Counted from the first letter of the stretch, positions 25,532-34,620 are shown. The stretch: DNA of 64,000 nt from an uncultured Muribaculum sp. (GCA_910589555.1 CAJUTE010000001.1:113438-177437), one strand, 5' to 3'. Notes: generated by a model from the sequence alone, not told the origin. Numbers and translations: made by a program.

Positions 25532-28500
25532 ATGCTTCAGATTCATAAGGCGTCGGCAGGCTCGGGAAAGACTTTCACGCTCACGTATAACTATATAAAG
25601 CTGTTGCTTGGGGAGAAGTCTTCAGGGAGATACGTGCTGTCGACCTCTCACAACCGTCATCGTTCAATTCTTGCCATTACATTCACCAATAAGGCTACCG
25701 ATGAGATGAAGCGGCGCATCGTGGCGCAGCTCGCCGCGCTTGCCGGAATAACAGGGGTGAAGAGTGACTACAGCGACAGATTGTGCTCTGAGTTTGAATG
25801 TGATGAGGATAAACTGCGCGTATGCGCTCGTGCGGCGTTGACATCGCTGCTCGCCGATTTTACTAATTTCAATGTGAGCACCATCGACTCCTTTTTTCAG
25901 ATAGTGTTGCGCACGTTCGCCCGGGAGGCTGAGCTGACCGGCAATTATGAGGTGGAGCTTGATGACAAGAACGCTGTGTCGATAGGCGTGCATGAGCTGC
26001 TGGCGATGCTCAATCGGCTTTCACGGTCGGAACTGCGACAGAACCCTGAGAAGAAGGCTCTTGTGAGTTGGCTCACACGCTATATGAAGTTGCGCATAGA
26101 GGAGGGAAAGACATTCAATATATTCAACCGCAGCTCATCGCTTAACTCCGAGATTGTCAAGTTCATGCAGAACGCTTTTTCGGAAGAATATCGTCTTAAT
26201 GCGGCGGAGATTGATGCTTATCTTTCCGATTATGAGCATATTGTGAATTTCTCCTCTTCGTTGTCGGCGGCAAGGAAAAACCGTGGCAAGGAGTTTGTGG
26301 AATATGTGAAGAGGCAATATGCTCTCCTTCAGTCACATGGAGCTATTGAGGGGATGGTGGCGCATCTGAAGAATAATCTTGAAAATTGGATGCTGGGAAC
26401 CATGAAGATTACTGATTATGCCTACACCTGTGTCCATAACCCTGATAAACGCTTTAAAAAGAAATATTCAGCCACGATGGAGGTGGATGATATTGTCGAT
26501 GAATTGCTCGCTGAAGCGGTGAAATTTTTCGGCGATATTGCTCTTTACTCACGCCTTGAGAGCGAGGTATATAAGCTTGGGCTCATCGGGGCTGTCAATC
26601 GTCAGGTAAATGAGTTGCAGAATGAGAATAATGCTATTCTGCTTCGCGACACGTCTGACATACTGCGACGCATCATCAGCGAGGAGGAAGCTCCGTTCAT
26701 TTACGAGCGTCTGGGGGTGAGGCTCTCTCATTTCCTTATCGATGAGTTTCAGGACACTTCGAGGCTTCAGTGGGAGAATCTGAGCGCATTGGTGAGGGAG
26801 AGTCTTTCTATTGGTAATGACAATCTTATCATCGGTGATGAGAAGCAGTCCATATACCGGTTCCGAAATTCTGATCCTGACCTGTTGATAAAGCGTGTGC
26901 CTGAGGAATTTGCTGACAGGATAGAGTTTCATGGAAATATTCCGTCGGAGAACACCAATTGGCGTAGCTCGGCTGAAGTAGTGAGGTTTAACAATACTGT
27001 CTTTAAGCTGATTACATCGGCGGTGAATCTTGGCGATATTTATGCCAATGTGATTCAGGAGGTGGCTAAGAAAGATTTGCCGGGATATGTGGTCGCTACC
27101 CCTTATGATTCTGAAAATGAGTCGCTTGAGCGTATGGCTGACGGCATTAAGCGTCAGCTTGCGGCGGGTTATCGTCAGGGCGACATAACGGTGTTGACGG
27201 CTACACGCAATGAGGGTGCCCGGGTGGTGGACTATCTGTTGCAGAGGAAGATAAGCGATCCGGAGCTTTCGTCAATTCAAGTGATGTCGGAGGACTCGTT
27301 GGTGATAGGGCGTGCCTACTCGGTGCAGCTTGTTGTGGCTGTGATGAGGTTTATTGATTCTTACCGTAGTCTAACTCCTTCTGAACGAGATAATTCGCGT
27401 CTTACTGCCGAGGAGTTTGAGAAGCGTTTCCGCTATTATTGCGCCATGGGCATGGATCGTGCCGAGGCAATCGCTTCGTCTTTCACCTATAGCAGCGCTA
27501 TTTCCGAATTGATGGTGGAATCGGCTGATATGGAGTGTATTAGTCTTCCGTCGCTTGTGGAGCGTATCGTGGCGCGTTGTGTGTCGGACGCTCTTTGTGA
27601 GTCGGAAAATGTGTATCTCAGTGCGTTTCAGGATAAAGTCATAGATTTTTGTGAGCGTCCGGGTGCGGATCTCCGCTCTTTCATGCAGTGGTGGGACGAT
27701 GCCGGATGTCGTGCCACGCTTGATACTCCCACTGAGGTTAATGCGTTGAGGGTCATGACTATCCATAAGTCAAAGGGCTTGGAGTTCCAGTGTGTCCACA
27801 TTCCGTTTGTGGATTGGAGTCTTAATTCAGGCAAGGGCTTGATATGGTTTGATTTCCGTGAGAAGAGCGGTAAGTTGACATGGAATCCCTTTGATAATGA
27901 GTGGTTTGACAAGAATGATATTCCTCCTATGATGCCGCTGAACATCTCGCGTGAACTTTCATCAACGGCTCTTTCCTCTCAGTATGAGGAGAATAGCCGC
28001 AAAGAGTGGATTGACACGATGAACCGTGCTTATGTGGCGTTTACCCGTGCGGTGAGGGAGCTTGTGATAGGCTATAAATCTCCGGCGAAGAACAGTCGGT
28101 CGGTTAGCATTTCGGCGTTGCTTGAGGATGCATTTGAGTGTGCCGACCCCCTGCGAAATGTGGGGTTGACCCCTTCTTCCGATGCAGTTGCCTCTCTGAA
28201 GGATTTCAAGGTGCCCGAGGGGGGCATCTGTTATGGCGCGCCTACCACCCCGAAGCGTAAGGATGAGGCGTCGGACATGGTTGCGGTTCCGAATTATTAC
28301 ACGTATGATAATAATCACATCTGGGATATGAGCTGCATCGAAGACCTTTCTGATATGTCGCGTCCGCGTCAACGAGGAATTGTGCTCCACGGATTGATGA
28401 GCCGCATCCGCACGGCTTCTGATTTACATAGTGCGGTGTGCCGGGCGGTGGTGAATGGAAATCTTCCGGAGGAGGATGCCGAGAGCTGCGAGGCGTTTCT

Positions 28501-28801
28501 GCGTGATGCTTTGGATGACGAGAGGGTGGCTCCCTGGTTCAATGATGTGGTGAGAGTGCTGAATGAGCGTCCGGTGATTGTTTTGAGTAAATACGGGTCG
28601 CATCGGTATCGCCCTGACCGGGTGGTGTGGACTGCCGAGGGCACGATAGATGTGGTGGATTTTAAATTTGGCGAGGAGGAGCCTAAGAAGTATCTGACGC
28701 AGGTGAAGCGTTATATGTCTTATCTCTCCAAGGCGTTCCCCGGCGAGCGTGTGCGGGGCTATCTCTGGTATCCTCTCGAGAAGCGCGTGGTTGAAGTTTA
28801 G
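25532..28801 (+). CDS. addA: UvrD-type helicase-nuclease, AddA/RecB-like
   Basis: A 1089-residue protein with a superfamily 1 helicase core and C-terminal nuclease domain, acting in double-strand-break resection. Motifs in order: Walker A IHKASAGSGKTFTLTYN at residue ~4, motif Ia AITFTNKATDEMKRR, motif II FLIDEFQDTSRLQWEN (~residue 405), motif III LIIGDEKQSIYRFRNSDP, motif V VMTIHKSKGLEFQCVHIPF, motif VI RAYVAFTRAVREL. The nuclease motif is complete: YRPDRVVW, DVVDFKFGE, then a Gln/Tyr helix. The partner AddB (PD-(D/E)XK) is not adjacent. Its TAG stop is followed at once by repeat sequence. Confidence 0.88.
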   Translation: MLQIHKASAGSGKTFTLTYNYIKLLLGEKSSGRYVLSTSHNRHRSILAITFTNKATDEMKRRIVAQLAALAGITGVKSDYSDRLCSEFECDEDKLRVCARAALTSLLADFTNFNVSTIDSFFQIVLRTFAREAELTGNYEVELDDKNAVSIGVHELLAMLNRLSRSELRQNPEKKALVSWLTRYMKLRIEEGKTFNIFNRSSSLNSEIVKFMQNAFSEEYRLNAAEIDAYLSDYEHIVNFSSSLSAARKNRGKEFVEYVKRQYALLQSHGAIEGMVAHLKNNLENWMLGTMKITDYAYTCVHNPDKRFKKKYSATMEVDDIVDELLAEAVKFFGDIALYSRLESEVYKLGLIGAVNRQVNELQNENNAILLRDTSDILRRIISEEEAPFIYERLGVRLSHFLIDEFQDTSRLQWENLSALVRESLSIGNDNLIIGDEKQSIYRFRNSDPDLLIKRVPEEFADRIEFHGNIPSENTNWRSSAEVVRFNNTVFKLITSAVNLGDIYANVIQEVAKKDLPGYVVATPYDSENESLERMADGIKRQLAAGYRQGDITVLTATRNEGARVVDYLLQRKISDPELSSIQVMSEDSLVIGRAYSVQLVVAVMRFIDSYRSLTPSERDNSRLTAEEFEKRFRYYCAMGMDRAEAIASSFTYSSAISELMVESADMECISLPSLVERIVARCVSDALCESENVYLSAFQDKVIDFCERPGADLRSFMQWWDDAGCRATLDTPTEVNALRVMTIHKSKGLEFQCVHIPFVDWSLNSGKGLIWFDFREKSGKLTWNPFDNEWFDKNDIPPMMPLNISRELSSTALSSQYEENSRKEWIDTMNRAYVAFTRAVRELVIGYKSPAKNSRSVSISALLEDAFECADPLRNVGLTPSSDAVASLKDFKVPEGGICYGAPTTPKRKDEASDMVAVPNYYTYDNNHIWDMSCIEDLSDMSRPRQRGIVLHGLMSRIRTASDLHSAVCRAVVNGNLPEEDAESCEAFLRDALDDERVAPWFNDVVRVLNERPVIVLSKYGSHRYRPDRVVWTAEGTIDVVDFKFGEEEPKKYLTQVKRYMSYLSKAFPGERVRGYLWYPLEKRVVEV

Positions 28802-29150
28802 AGTCGAGAATCGTGAGTCGAGAATCAAGAATTGAGAATTGAAAATGGAGAATTGAGAATGGAGGGTTGAGCCGCTGGAGCGGCGATGTTGTCTGAAACC
28901 CCACATGAGCAACGCGAGTGTGGGGATAGTAGAAGATAACGCAGTTGAGCTTCGAAGATGCGATGTAATATCACCAGGCTGATTATGACTATATCGCTTC
29001 TCCGAAGCTCATAGTCTGGTAGGGACGAGCAGCCCCACACTCGCGTTGCTCATGTGGGGTTTCAGACAACGTCGCCGCCCCGGCGGCTCACTTCGCAACT
29101 TTCCACTCACGACTCACGATTCTTGATTCTCCATTCTCAATTTTCAATTC
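28802..29150. repeat. Large nested palindrome, MITE-like or REP-like element
   Basis: This gene-free stretch is one long, imperfectly symmetric structure. The outer flanks are purine-rich on the left (repeats of GAATTGAGAATT and GAATCAAGAATT) and their complement on the right. Next comes a 57-bp arm at 28869-28925 matched by 29033-29089 with only three mismatches, including CCCCACATGAGCAACGCGAG. Inside, a second arm at 28946-28964 pairs with 28993-29011 (two mismatches in 19). No coding gene is credible here. It could be a non-autonomous mobile element, a transcribed hairpin RNA or a strong bidirectional terminator. Confidence 0.75.
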
Positions 29151-29196
29151 ACAGATGTTTTACAGCAGGTTTGCTTGCGTAATTGCGGGCTAATGT

Positions 29197-29204
29197 TATC
29201 TTTG
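29197..29204 (+). promoter_or_regulatory. TATCTTTG -7 box upstream of the orphan cargo genes
   Basis: A TAnnTTTG match beyond the right end of the palindrome. A TTG 19 bases upstream (29175-29177) could be the -33 element. It would drive the possible 57-aa peptide and the Imm26-like gene. Confidence 0.5.
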
Positions 29205-29240
29205 CGGTTGAGATGGTAAATCGGTGAATGAAACTTAATT

Positions 29241-29414
29241 ATGTCGCAAGCTATAGTGGTCGGCGTATTTGTCGCTTCGTGTTTAGTGGCACTCTTTGCA
29301 GAGTGCATTTGTGGGTTGGGTCTCGTTTCCGGAGACATCTCGCCTGCGGCTCGGTGTCCCCGGTGTATTCGTAAGCTGTGCCTTTCAGGCGTGGCGAGGA
29401 CAATAGTGGCATAA
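29241..29414 (+). CDS. Possible 57-aa Cys-rich membrane peptide
   Basis: An ATG-to-TAA frame of 57 codons, 36 bases after a promoter box and ending ten bases before the Imm26-like gene. The product would have one membrane helix (residues ~4-30, AIVVGVFVASCLVALF) and a Cys-rich end with CPRCIRKLC, which could bind a metal. Caution: the same DNA holds three small hairpins (GCACTCT/AGAGTGC at 29289-29306, GTCTC/GAGAC at 29320-29336, GCCT/AGGC at 29380-29390), so it may be structured RNA or repeat DNA and the frame accidental. I recognise no homologue. Confidence 0.3.
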   Translation: MSQAIVVGVFVASCLVALFAECICGLGLVSGDISPAARCPRCIRKLCLSGVARTIVA

Positions 29415-29424
29415 AATATTAATT

Positions 29425-30204
29425 ATGGCAAAGAGAATTGTAACTAAGATAGGCGACGTGTTTTGTGTCGAGGTCGATGGGCGGTATAAGCAGTTTTTTC
29501 AGTATATCGCTAATGACTTGACTTGTTTAAACAGTTCGACAATCAGGGTTTTCCAAAAGGAATATCCAATGGAATATAAGCCGGTGGTTGATGATATAGT
29601 CAAAGACGAAGTGATGTTTTATGCCCATACGGTACTGAAATTCGGAATTCAGGAAGGAGTGTGGTACAAGGTTGGTAAGTCGGCAGATATAGGATTGGAT
29701 ACTTTAAATAATGTCCTTTTTGGAATACCTCTACCAATCCGATATGAGGATGGCAAGATGATGGATTTAGATTATTTAGGTAATTGGGTGGTATGGAAAG
29801 TTAATCAGCCGTGGTTAAGAATTGGCGAATTAAAGGAGAAGGATGCTCATTTGATTGAAGAGGGTTCCGTTATGCCTTATACCGAAATAGCTGAAAGAAT
29901 CAAATATGGTTATCCTATATCGATGTTGCGTGAATATACAATTTTGAATCGCAAGCCTAAGGCCGATGTGGACAGTTATGTCAAGTTGGATTGTGACGGC
30001 TATGTCCGTAACAGCCATTTCCGGGGTTCTGTCGCTGTGGAGGAGGTGATTGTGGATGACCGTGGAACATATTATGTCGACAAAGAGCATCCATGCTCCG
30101 GGAAGTATAGACTTACGCGGACAAAGTTGTTTGAAAAGGAGTGGAAATTCCCGAAATTCCTCACTCAACAAGAGTTTGAGTCGAGAGTTGAGAATGGAGA
30201 ATGA
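29425..30204 (+). CDS. Imm26-like (putative immunity) protein, orphan
   Basis: A 259-residue cytoplasmic protein. The N-terminal half (KRIVTKIGDVFCVEVDGRYK, FFQYIANDLTCLNSSTIRVF, VKDEVMFYAHTVLKFGI, WYKVGKSADIG, WVVWKVNQP) resembles proteins annotated as immunity 26/HocA-like in Bacteroidales; I recall this pattern and could not search it. The C-terminal ~100 residues are unrecognised. No toxin gene lies nearby. The last residues (ESRVENGE) and the stop are encoded by the start of the 30183 repeat, so the C terminus may have been replaced by repeat insertion. GC content is lower than the flanking helicase and efflux genes. Confidence 0.6.
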   Translation: MAKRIVTKIGDVFCVEVDGRYKQFFQYIANDLTCLNSSTIRVFQKEYPMEYKPVVDDIVKDEVMFYAHTVLKFGIQEGVWYKVGKSADIGLDTLNNVLFGIPLPIRYEDGKMMDLDYLGNWVVWKVNQPWLRIGELKEKDAHLIEEGSVMPYTEIAERIKYGYPISMLREYTILNRKPKADVDSYVKLDCDGYVRNSHFRGSVAVEEVIVDDRGTYYVDKEHPCSGKYRLTRTKLFEKEWKFPKFLTQQEFESRVENGE

Positions 30205-30312
30205 AGAATTGAAAATGGAGAATTGAGGGTTAACCACAACGTCGCCGCACGGCGGCTCAACTCACGATTCTCCATTTTCAATTCTCAATTCTCAATTCTC
30301 AATTCCCAATTC
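30183..30312. repeat. Reduced copy of the 28.8-kb palindromic element
   Basis: It shares the purine-rich flank and the ACAACGTCGCCGC core of the larger element but lacks the long CCCCACACTCGCG arm. A perfect 19-bp inverted repeat, AGAATTGAAAATGGAGAAT at 30205-30223 with its complement at 30267-30285, surrounds a small CGCCG/CGGCG hairpin (30243-30254). The right flank is a run of CAATTCTCAATTCTCAATT units. The left part encodes the end of the Imm26-like gene, and the right part continues into the stop codon of the RND gene. Confidence 0.7.
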
Positions 30313-33300
30313 TCAATTCCCGCTTCCCGATTCTTTGAAGATTTTTGAGAGGTAGTTTTCTTGGAGGCGTTGCATTAGTTCCCAGAAGTTGGGGACGAAG
30401 AGGGTGCCGATGATGGCGTTGAGGAACATTCCGAATACTACAGCCGTGCCGAGCGATATGCGGCTTTCGGCACCGGCGCCGGTGGCAAACATCATGGGCA
30501 TTACTCCGAAGATGAATGCGAGTGCTGTCATCATGATCGGTCGGAAGCGTATGACGCCGGCATTGAGCGCAGAGGTGAGGATCGGAGTGCCCGATTTTCG
30601 GAAGTCGGTGGCATATTCCACGATGAGGATGGCGTTTTTCGCCGATAGTCCGAGCAGCAGTATCAATCCTATCTGGGTATATATGCTTATGCTTTCACCC
30701 ATGAACATACATCCGAGTACAGTGCCGAGAATCGCCACCGGCATAGAGAGCACAACGGCGATGGGGTCGGTCCAGCTTTCGTATTGCGCCGCGAGGACGA
30801 GCAGGGTCATTATGATGGCGAATATGAATACCACGGTTATGGTGGTTCCTGACTGTGTTTCCTGATAGGCTTCTCCGGTCCATGCAAATGAGTAGTTGTT
30901 GCCGAGTGTGCGTTTGACGAGCTGCTCCATGGCTTTTATGCCGTCGGATGAGCTTACGCCGTCGGCGAGGTTGGCTGTGAGCGATGCCGCGCCATACATA
31001 TTGTATCGGGCTGCCGAGGGCTCACCCATGGTGGGTTCTACGGTGGTGAATGCCGAGAATGGCACCATAGCACCCGCAGAGTTTCTGACGCTCAGACGTG
31101 TCACATCGTCGATGTTCCCTCGCGCTGAGTCATCGCCCATCAGAGTCACCTGGTATACTCTTCCGAAATCGTTGAAGTCGTTGACGTAGTTGCCTCCCAT
31201 GTATGCAGAGAGTGTAGCGAAGATGTCGCTCATTTCGAGACCTTGCAGTTTAGCCTTGTCGCGGTCGATGTTGAGGCTGTATTGCGGAACTGTGCCTTGA
31301 TAGAGCGAAGTGATGGACTTGATTTTTGGATCGCTCTTGGCGGCTTCCTCGATGCTCAGGAGGGCTTTCTTCATCTCGGCGGCTCCATGATTGTTTATGT
31401 CGAGCAACATCATTTCCAGTCCTGACGACATACCGAGTCCCGGGATTGAAGAGGGGTTGACCGAGAATGTGACGGCTTCCTGCCATGATGCGGCGATGGC
31501 GTCGACGCTGTCGATGAGCGCAAACACGCTCTGGCTTTTCGAGGGTCGTTCTTTCCAAGGCTTCAGCACCACCATGAGGGTGCCCATATTTGATGAGGCT
31601 CCTCCGCCCATCATTGAGAATCCGGATATCGCCATGACGTCGGAGATCTCGGGCAGTCGCCGGCGCATCTCCTCCGAGAGCCCGTTGACCACTTTCTCCG
31701 TGCGTTCGAGTGAGGCGCCTTGCGGCAGCTGCACCGAGGTCACGAAGTAGCCCTGGTCTTCCTGAGGCACGTAGCTTGTGGGCCATTTCAGGAATGCCGC
31801 CACGCCTATTGCCGCGATGATGAGGAATGCTCCTAATGACAGGGCGGGGTGGTTGAGCATGTGTGACACACACCGCTTGTAGAAATTTTCGGTCGCGTCA
31901 TATCCTTTGTTGAAGATGCGGTATATGGGATTTTTAGAGTTTTTATTGCGTGGAGTGAGAAACAGGGCGCACATAGCCGGGGTGAAAGTGAGTGCGTTGA
32001 ACCCGGAGAATGCCGTGGAGACGGCGATTGTGAGCGCGAACTGCTTGTAGAGCTGCCCTGTGATGCCGCTTACGAAAGCCGTGGGGATGAAAACCGACAG
32101 CAGCACGAGGACTTCCCCGACCACCGGACCGGTGAGTTCCTGCATGGCTTTTTCGGCAGCCTGGCGACGCGATAGTTTTCCTGTGTCGACGAGGCGGGCA
32201 CAGTCCTCAACTACTACAATTGCGTCGTCGACGACTATCGCAATCGCCAGGACGAGACCGAATAAAGTCAATGTGTTGATGGTGAATCCCATCACCTTCA
32301 TCACGGCGAATGTGGCGATGAGTGACACCGGTATTGTGAGCATGGGTATGATGACCGCTCTCCAGTTTTGCAGGAAGAGGAGGATCACTATGAGCACAAT
32401 GAGCGAAGTCTCGATGAAGGTGGTGAGCACTTCATCGATGGATGCGGTCACATAGTCGGATGTGTCGAGCACCACGCGGTAAGTGACACCCGGAGGGAAG
32501 TATTGGCTCAGTCGTTCAAGCTCGGCGCGGGCGCCTTTAGCCACTTCGAGCGCGTTGGCTCCGGGAAGCTGCTTTACGCCGAGAAGCGCCGCCTGCTTTC
32601 CCGACACGAGAGTGTTGGCGGTGTAACTTATGCTGCCGAGGTCGACCCGCGCAATGTCCTTCAGGCGCAATATTCCGTTGCCGTCGCTACGTATTATTAT
32701 GTCGGCAAACTGTTCGGCTTTCGAGAGCTCGCCTTGCGACACGATTGTGAATTCAAACGCTCCGCCCGCCGGATTGGGGGCTGCTCCCACTTCGCCCGCC
32801 GACACCTGCATATTCTGTGATTGTATGGCTGCGCGCACGTCGGCAGGAGTGACGCCTCGCGCCCTCATGAGTTCGGGATCGAGCCACACACGCATACTGT
32901 AGTCGCCGCCACCGAAAGCCTCCACGCCTCCCACGCCTTTCACTCGCGACAGAGAGTTGACGAGATTTATGTTGGCATAGTTGGTGAGATACAGCGCGTC
33001 ATATCGCCCCGCGCTGTCGCCCTCGAGTGTGCAGAAAAGGACATTGTTGGTCGACTCCTTGTTGACGGTGATCCCCTGTTCCTTCACGGCAGTGGGGAGT
33101 GTCGCTTCGGCGGCGTTAAGGCGGTTCTGCACGTTTATCGCCGCCTGGTCAATGTCGGTGCCCTGTTCGAAAGTGACGGTAAGGTTGTAGCTTCCGTCCG
33201 AGCCCGAGTTGGAGCTCATGTAAAGCATATTTTCCACGCCATTTATCTGCTCTTCAATTGGCACCCCGATTGTCTGGGCTACAGTTTTCGCGTCGGCGCC

Positions 33301-33453
33301 GGGATATGACGCCATCACGCTGATGGTGGGGGGTGTTATGTCGGGGTATTGCGCGACAGGGAGGGTGTGGATTGTAATAAGCCCTGCCATAACCATTATT
33401 ATCGCCAGCACAGTGGCAAATATGGGGCGATCAATGAAGTATTTAGAAAACAT
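30313..33453 (-). CDS. RND multidrug efflux permease, HAE1 (AcrB-like)
   Basis: A 1046-residue inner-membrane proton-drug antiporter with 12 membrane helices and two large periplasmic loops. N terminus FSKYFIDRPIFATVLAIIM is typical. Proton-relay residues are present: the Asp pair in LAIAIVVDDAIVVVED (helix 4) and the Lys in LSAKNAILIVEYATDF (helix 10). It works with the membrane-fusion protein and TolC-like channel encoded upstream in the same operon, 36 bases away. Substrates unknown. The final codons (SGSGN and stop) fall in repeat sequence. Confidence 0.95.
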   Translation of the reverse strand: MFSKYFIDRPIFATVLAIIMVMAGLITIHTLPVAQYPDITPPTISVMASYPGADAKTVAQTIGVPIEEQINGVENMLYMSSNSGSDGSYNLTVTFEQGTDIDQAAINVQNRLNAAEATLPTAVKEQGITVNKESTNNVLFCTLEGDSAGRYDALYLTNYANINLVNSLSRVKGVGGVEAFGGGDYSMRVWLDPELMRARGVTPADVRAAIQSQNMQVSAGEVGAAPNPAGGAFEFTIVSQGELSKAEQFADIIIRSDGNGILRLKDIARVDLGSISYTANTLVSGKQAALLGVKQLPGANALEVAKGARAELERLSQYFPPGVTYRVVLDTSDYVTASIDEVLTTFIETSLIVLIVILLFLQNWRAVIIPMLTIPVSLIATFAVMKVMGFTINTLTLFGLVLAIAIVVDDAIVVVEDCARLVDTGKLSRRQAAEKAMQELTGPVVGEVLVLLSVFIPTAFVSGITGQLYKQFALTIAVSTAFSGFNALTFTPAMCALFLTPRNKNSKNPIYRIFNKGYDATENFYKRCVSHMLNHPALSLGAFLIIAAIGVAAFLKWPTSYVPQEDQGYFVTSVQLPQGASLERTEKVVNGLSEEMRRRLPEISDVMAISGFSMMGGGASSNMGTLMVVLKPWKERPSKSQSVFALIDSVDAIAASWQEAVTFSVNPSSIPGLGMSSGLEMMLLDINNHGAAEMKKALLSIEEAAKSDPKIKSITSLYQGTVPQYSLNIDRDKAKLQGLEMSDIFATLSAYMGGNYVNDFNDFGRVYQVTLMGDDSARGNIDDVTRLSVRNSAGAMVPFSAFTTVEPTMGEPSAARYNMYGAASLTANLADGVSSSDGIKAMEQLVKRTLGNNYSFAWTGEAYQETQSGTTITVVFIFAIIMTLLVLAAQYESWTDPIAVVLSMPVAILGTVLGCMFMGESISIYTQIGLILLLGLSAKNAILIVEYATDFRKSGTPILTSALNAGVIRFRPIMMTALAFIFGVMPMMFATGAGAESRISLGTAVVFGMFLNAIIGTLFVPNFWELMQRLQENYLSKIFKESGSGN

Positions 33454-33489
33454 GATTCAGGGGTATTCGTCGGGTGAAACGGTGAGATG

Positions 33490-34620
33490 TTATTTTTCCG
33501 GGACCGGTTTTACGGGCATTCCGTCGCGCACACGCAGAAGCGCCGAAGTGACGTAGCGCGCGTCGGGAGATATGCCGTCGGTGACCACACGCATTGAGTC
33601 GTTGTAAAGGTCGCCGGTCTTGATGGGGGTGTATATCACTTTATCGGAGTCATTGACCACATACAGGTATTTCCCGAGCTGGTCGGTTCCGATGGAGGCA
33701 TCTTTAACGAGAATAGCGCGGCTGTTTTCGCCGAAAGGCAGATGGATGTTGACATACATGCCATTGCGAATCTCACCGTAGGGGTTGGGGGTGCGCACCT
33801 TTAACGTGATCGTACCTGTCGACTTGTCGACCGACGGCGATTCATAGCTCAATTTTCCGGAATAGGTGTGGGCGAGCGGTTCGGTGAACGATAGAGGGAT
33901 GCTGTCGTAAAGTTCATGTCCGACGGGTGTCTTTATGTCGCCCATGATTTTTTCATACTGGTTCTCCTCGATGGCAAATTCAATGCTTATCATCGAGTCG
34001 TCATATAGATTGGCGAGGAGGAACGGTGATCCCTCTCCGTTGATATAGTTTCCGGGGTCGGTAGTGCCATTGTCGATGTGTCCGGTGAATGGGGCGGTGA
34101 TGGTGCAGTACCCGAGATTGGTTATCGCGGTGTTCAGCGCCGCTTTAGCATTGTTGATTGCGGCGAGCGCGCCCTCCATGTTGCTCTTCGCCTGAACGAC
34201 TTCAATCTGTGCCACAGCGTCGCTCTCCAGGGCTTTTTTCATGGCTTTGTACTGATTGGACGCGTAGGAGTAGTCGCTCTCGGCTTTGCTTAGCGCCGCC
34301 TTAGCCTGATTGACCGCATCGGCATATTTCGCCGACTCGATAGTGTAGAGCACCTGCCCTTTTTTCACAAGGTCGCCGCCGGAGTATTGTTTAGTGAGCA
34401 GAGTTCCGTTCACGCGTCCCACAATCTTTGCCGTGTTTATGGCGCCGGCATATCCGGGATAGGTCTTGTACATCACGATTGAGTCGATTAGAGGTGTCGA
34501 CACCTGTATTTGAGGAATCTCTTCGAGAGCTTCCGTGTTATGCTGTTTAGAAGAGCAAGCTCCGATCGACAACGCTGTGGCAACAGCGATCGCGCAGTTA
34601 TATGCTTTGAGAGTAGCCAT
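33490..34620 (-). CDS. RND efflux periplasmic adaptor (AcrA/MexA-like)
   Basis: A 376-residue membrane-fusion protein. It is a lipoprotein (ATALSIGACSSKQ, lipid Cys near residue 22). Then come a barrel-sandwich hybrid (AKIVGRVNGTLLTKQYSGGD), a long helical hairpin (YADAVNQAKAALSKAESDYSY onward) and a beta-barrel with TITAPFTGHIDNGTTDPGNY. It bridges the RND pump to the outer-membrane channel. Start is the ATG at 34620; the in-frame TTG at 34626 is less likely. Twenty-one bases separate it from the TolC-like gene. Confidence 0.93.
   Translation of the reverse strand: MATLKAYNCAIAVATALSIGACSSKQHNTEALEEIPQIQVSTPLIDSIVMYKTYPGYAGAINTAKIVGRVNGTLLTKQYSGGDLVKKGQVLYTIESAKYADAVNQAKAALSKAESDYSYASNQYKAMKKALESDAVAQIEVVQAKSNMEGALAAINNAKAALNTAITNLGYCTITAPFTGHIDNGTTDPGNYINGEGSPFLLANLYDDSMISIEFAIEENQYEKIMGDIKTPVGHELYDSIPLSFTEPLAHTYSGKLSYESPSVDKSTGTITLKVRTPNPYGEIRNGMYVNIHLPFGENSRAILVKDASIGTDQLGKYLYVVNDSDKVIYTPIKTGDLYNDSMRVVTDGISPDARYVTSALLRVRDGMPVKPVPEK

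Noticed and set aside
28424..28912. A 162-codon minus-strand frame running from the repeat into the AddA gene
   Set aside because: Its first part is translated repeat sequence and the rest is antisense to the nuclease domain.
28802..30312. Repeats near 28.8 and 30.2 kb as a CRISPR array
   Set aside because: There are only two related elements, they are palindromic and differ in length, there are no regular spacers and no cas genes.
31250..31873. A 207-codon frame on the same strand in another frame within the RND permease
   Set aside because: It lies entirely inside a gene with complete RND motifs and its product is a low-complexity Arg/His-rich sequence.
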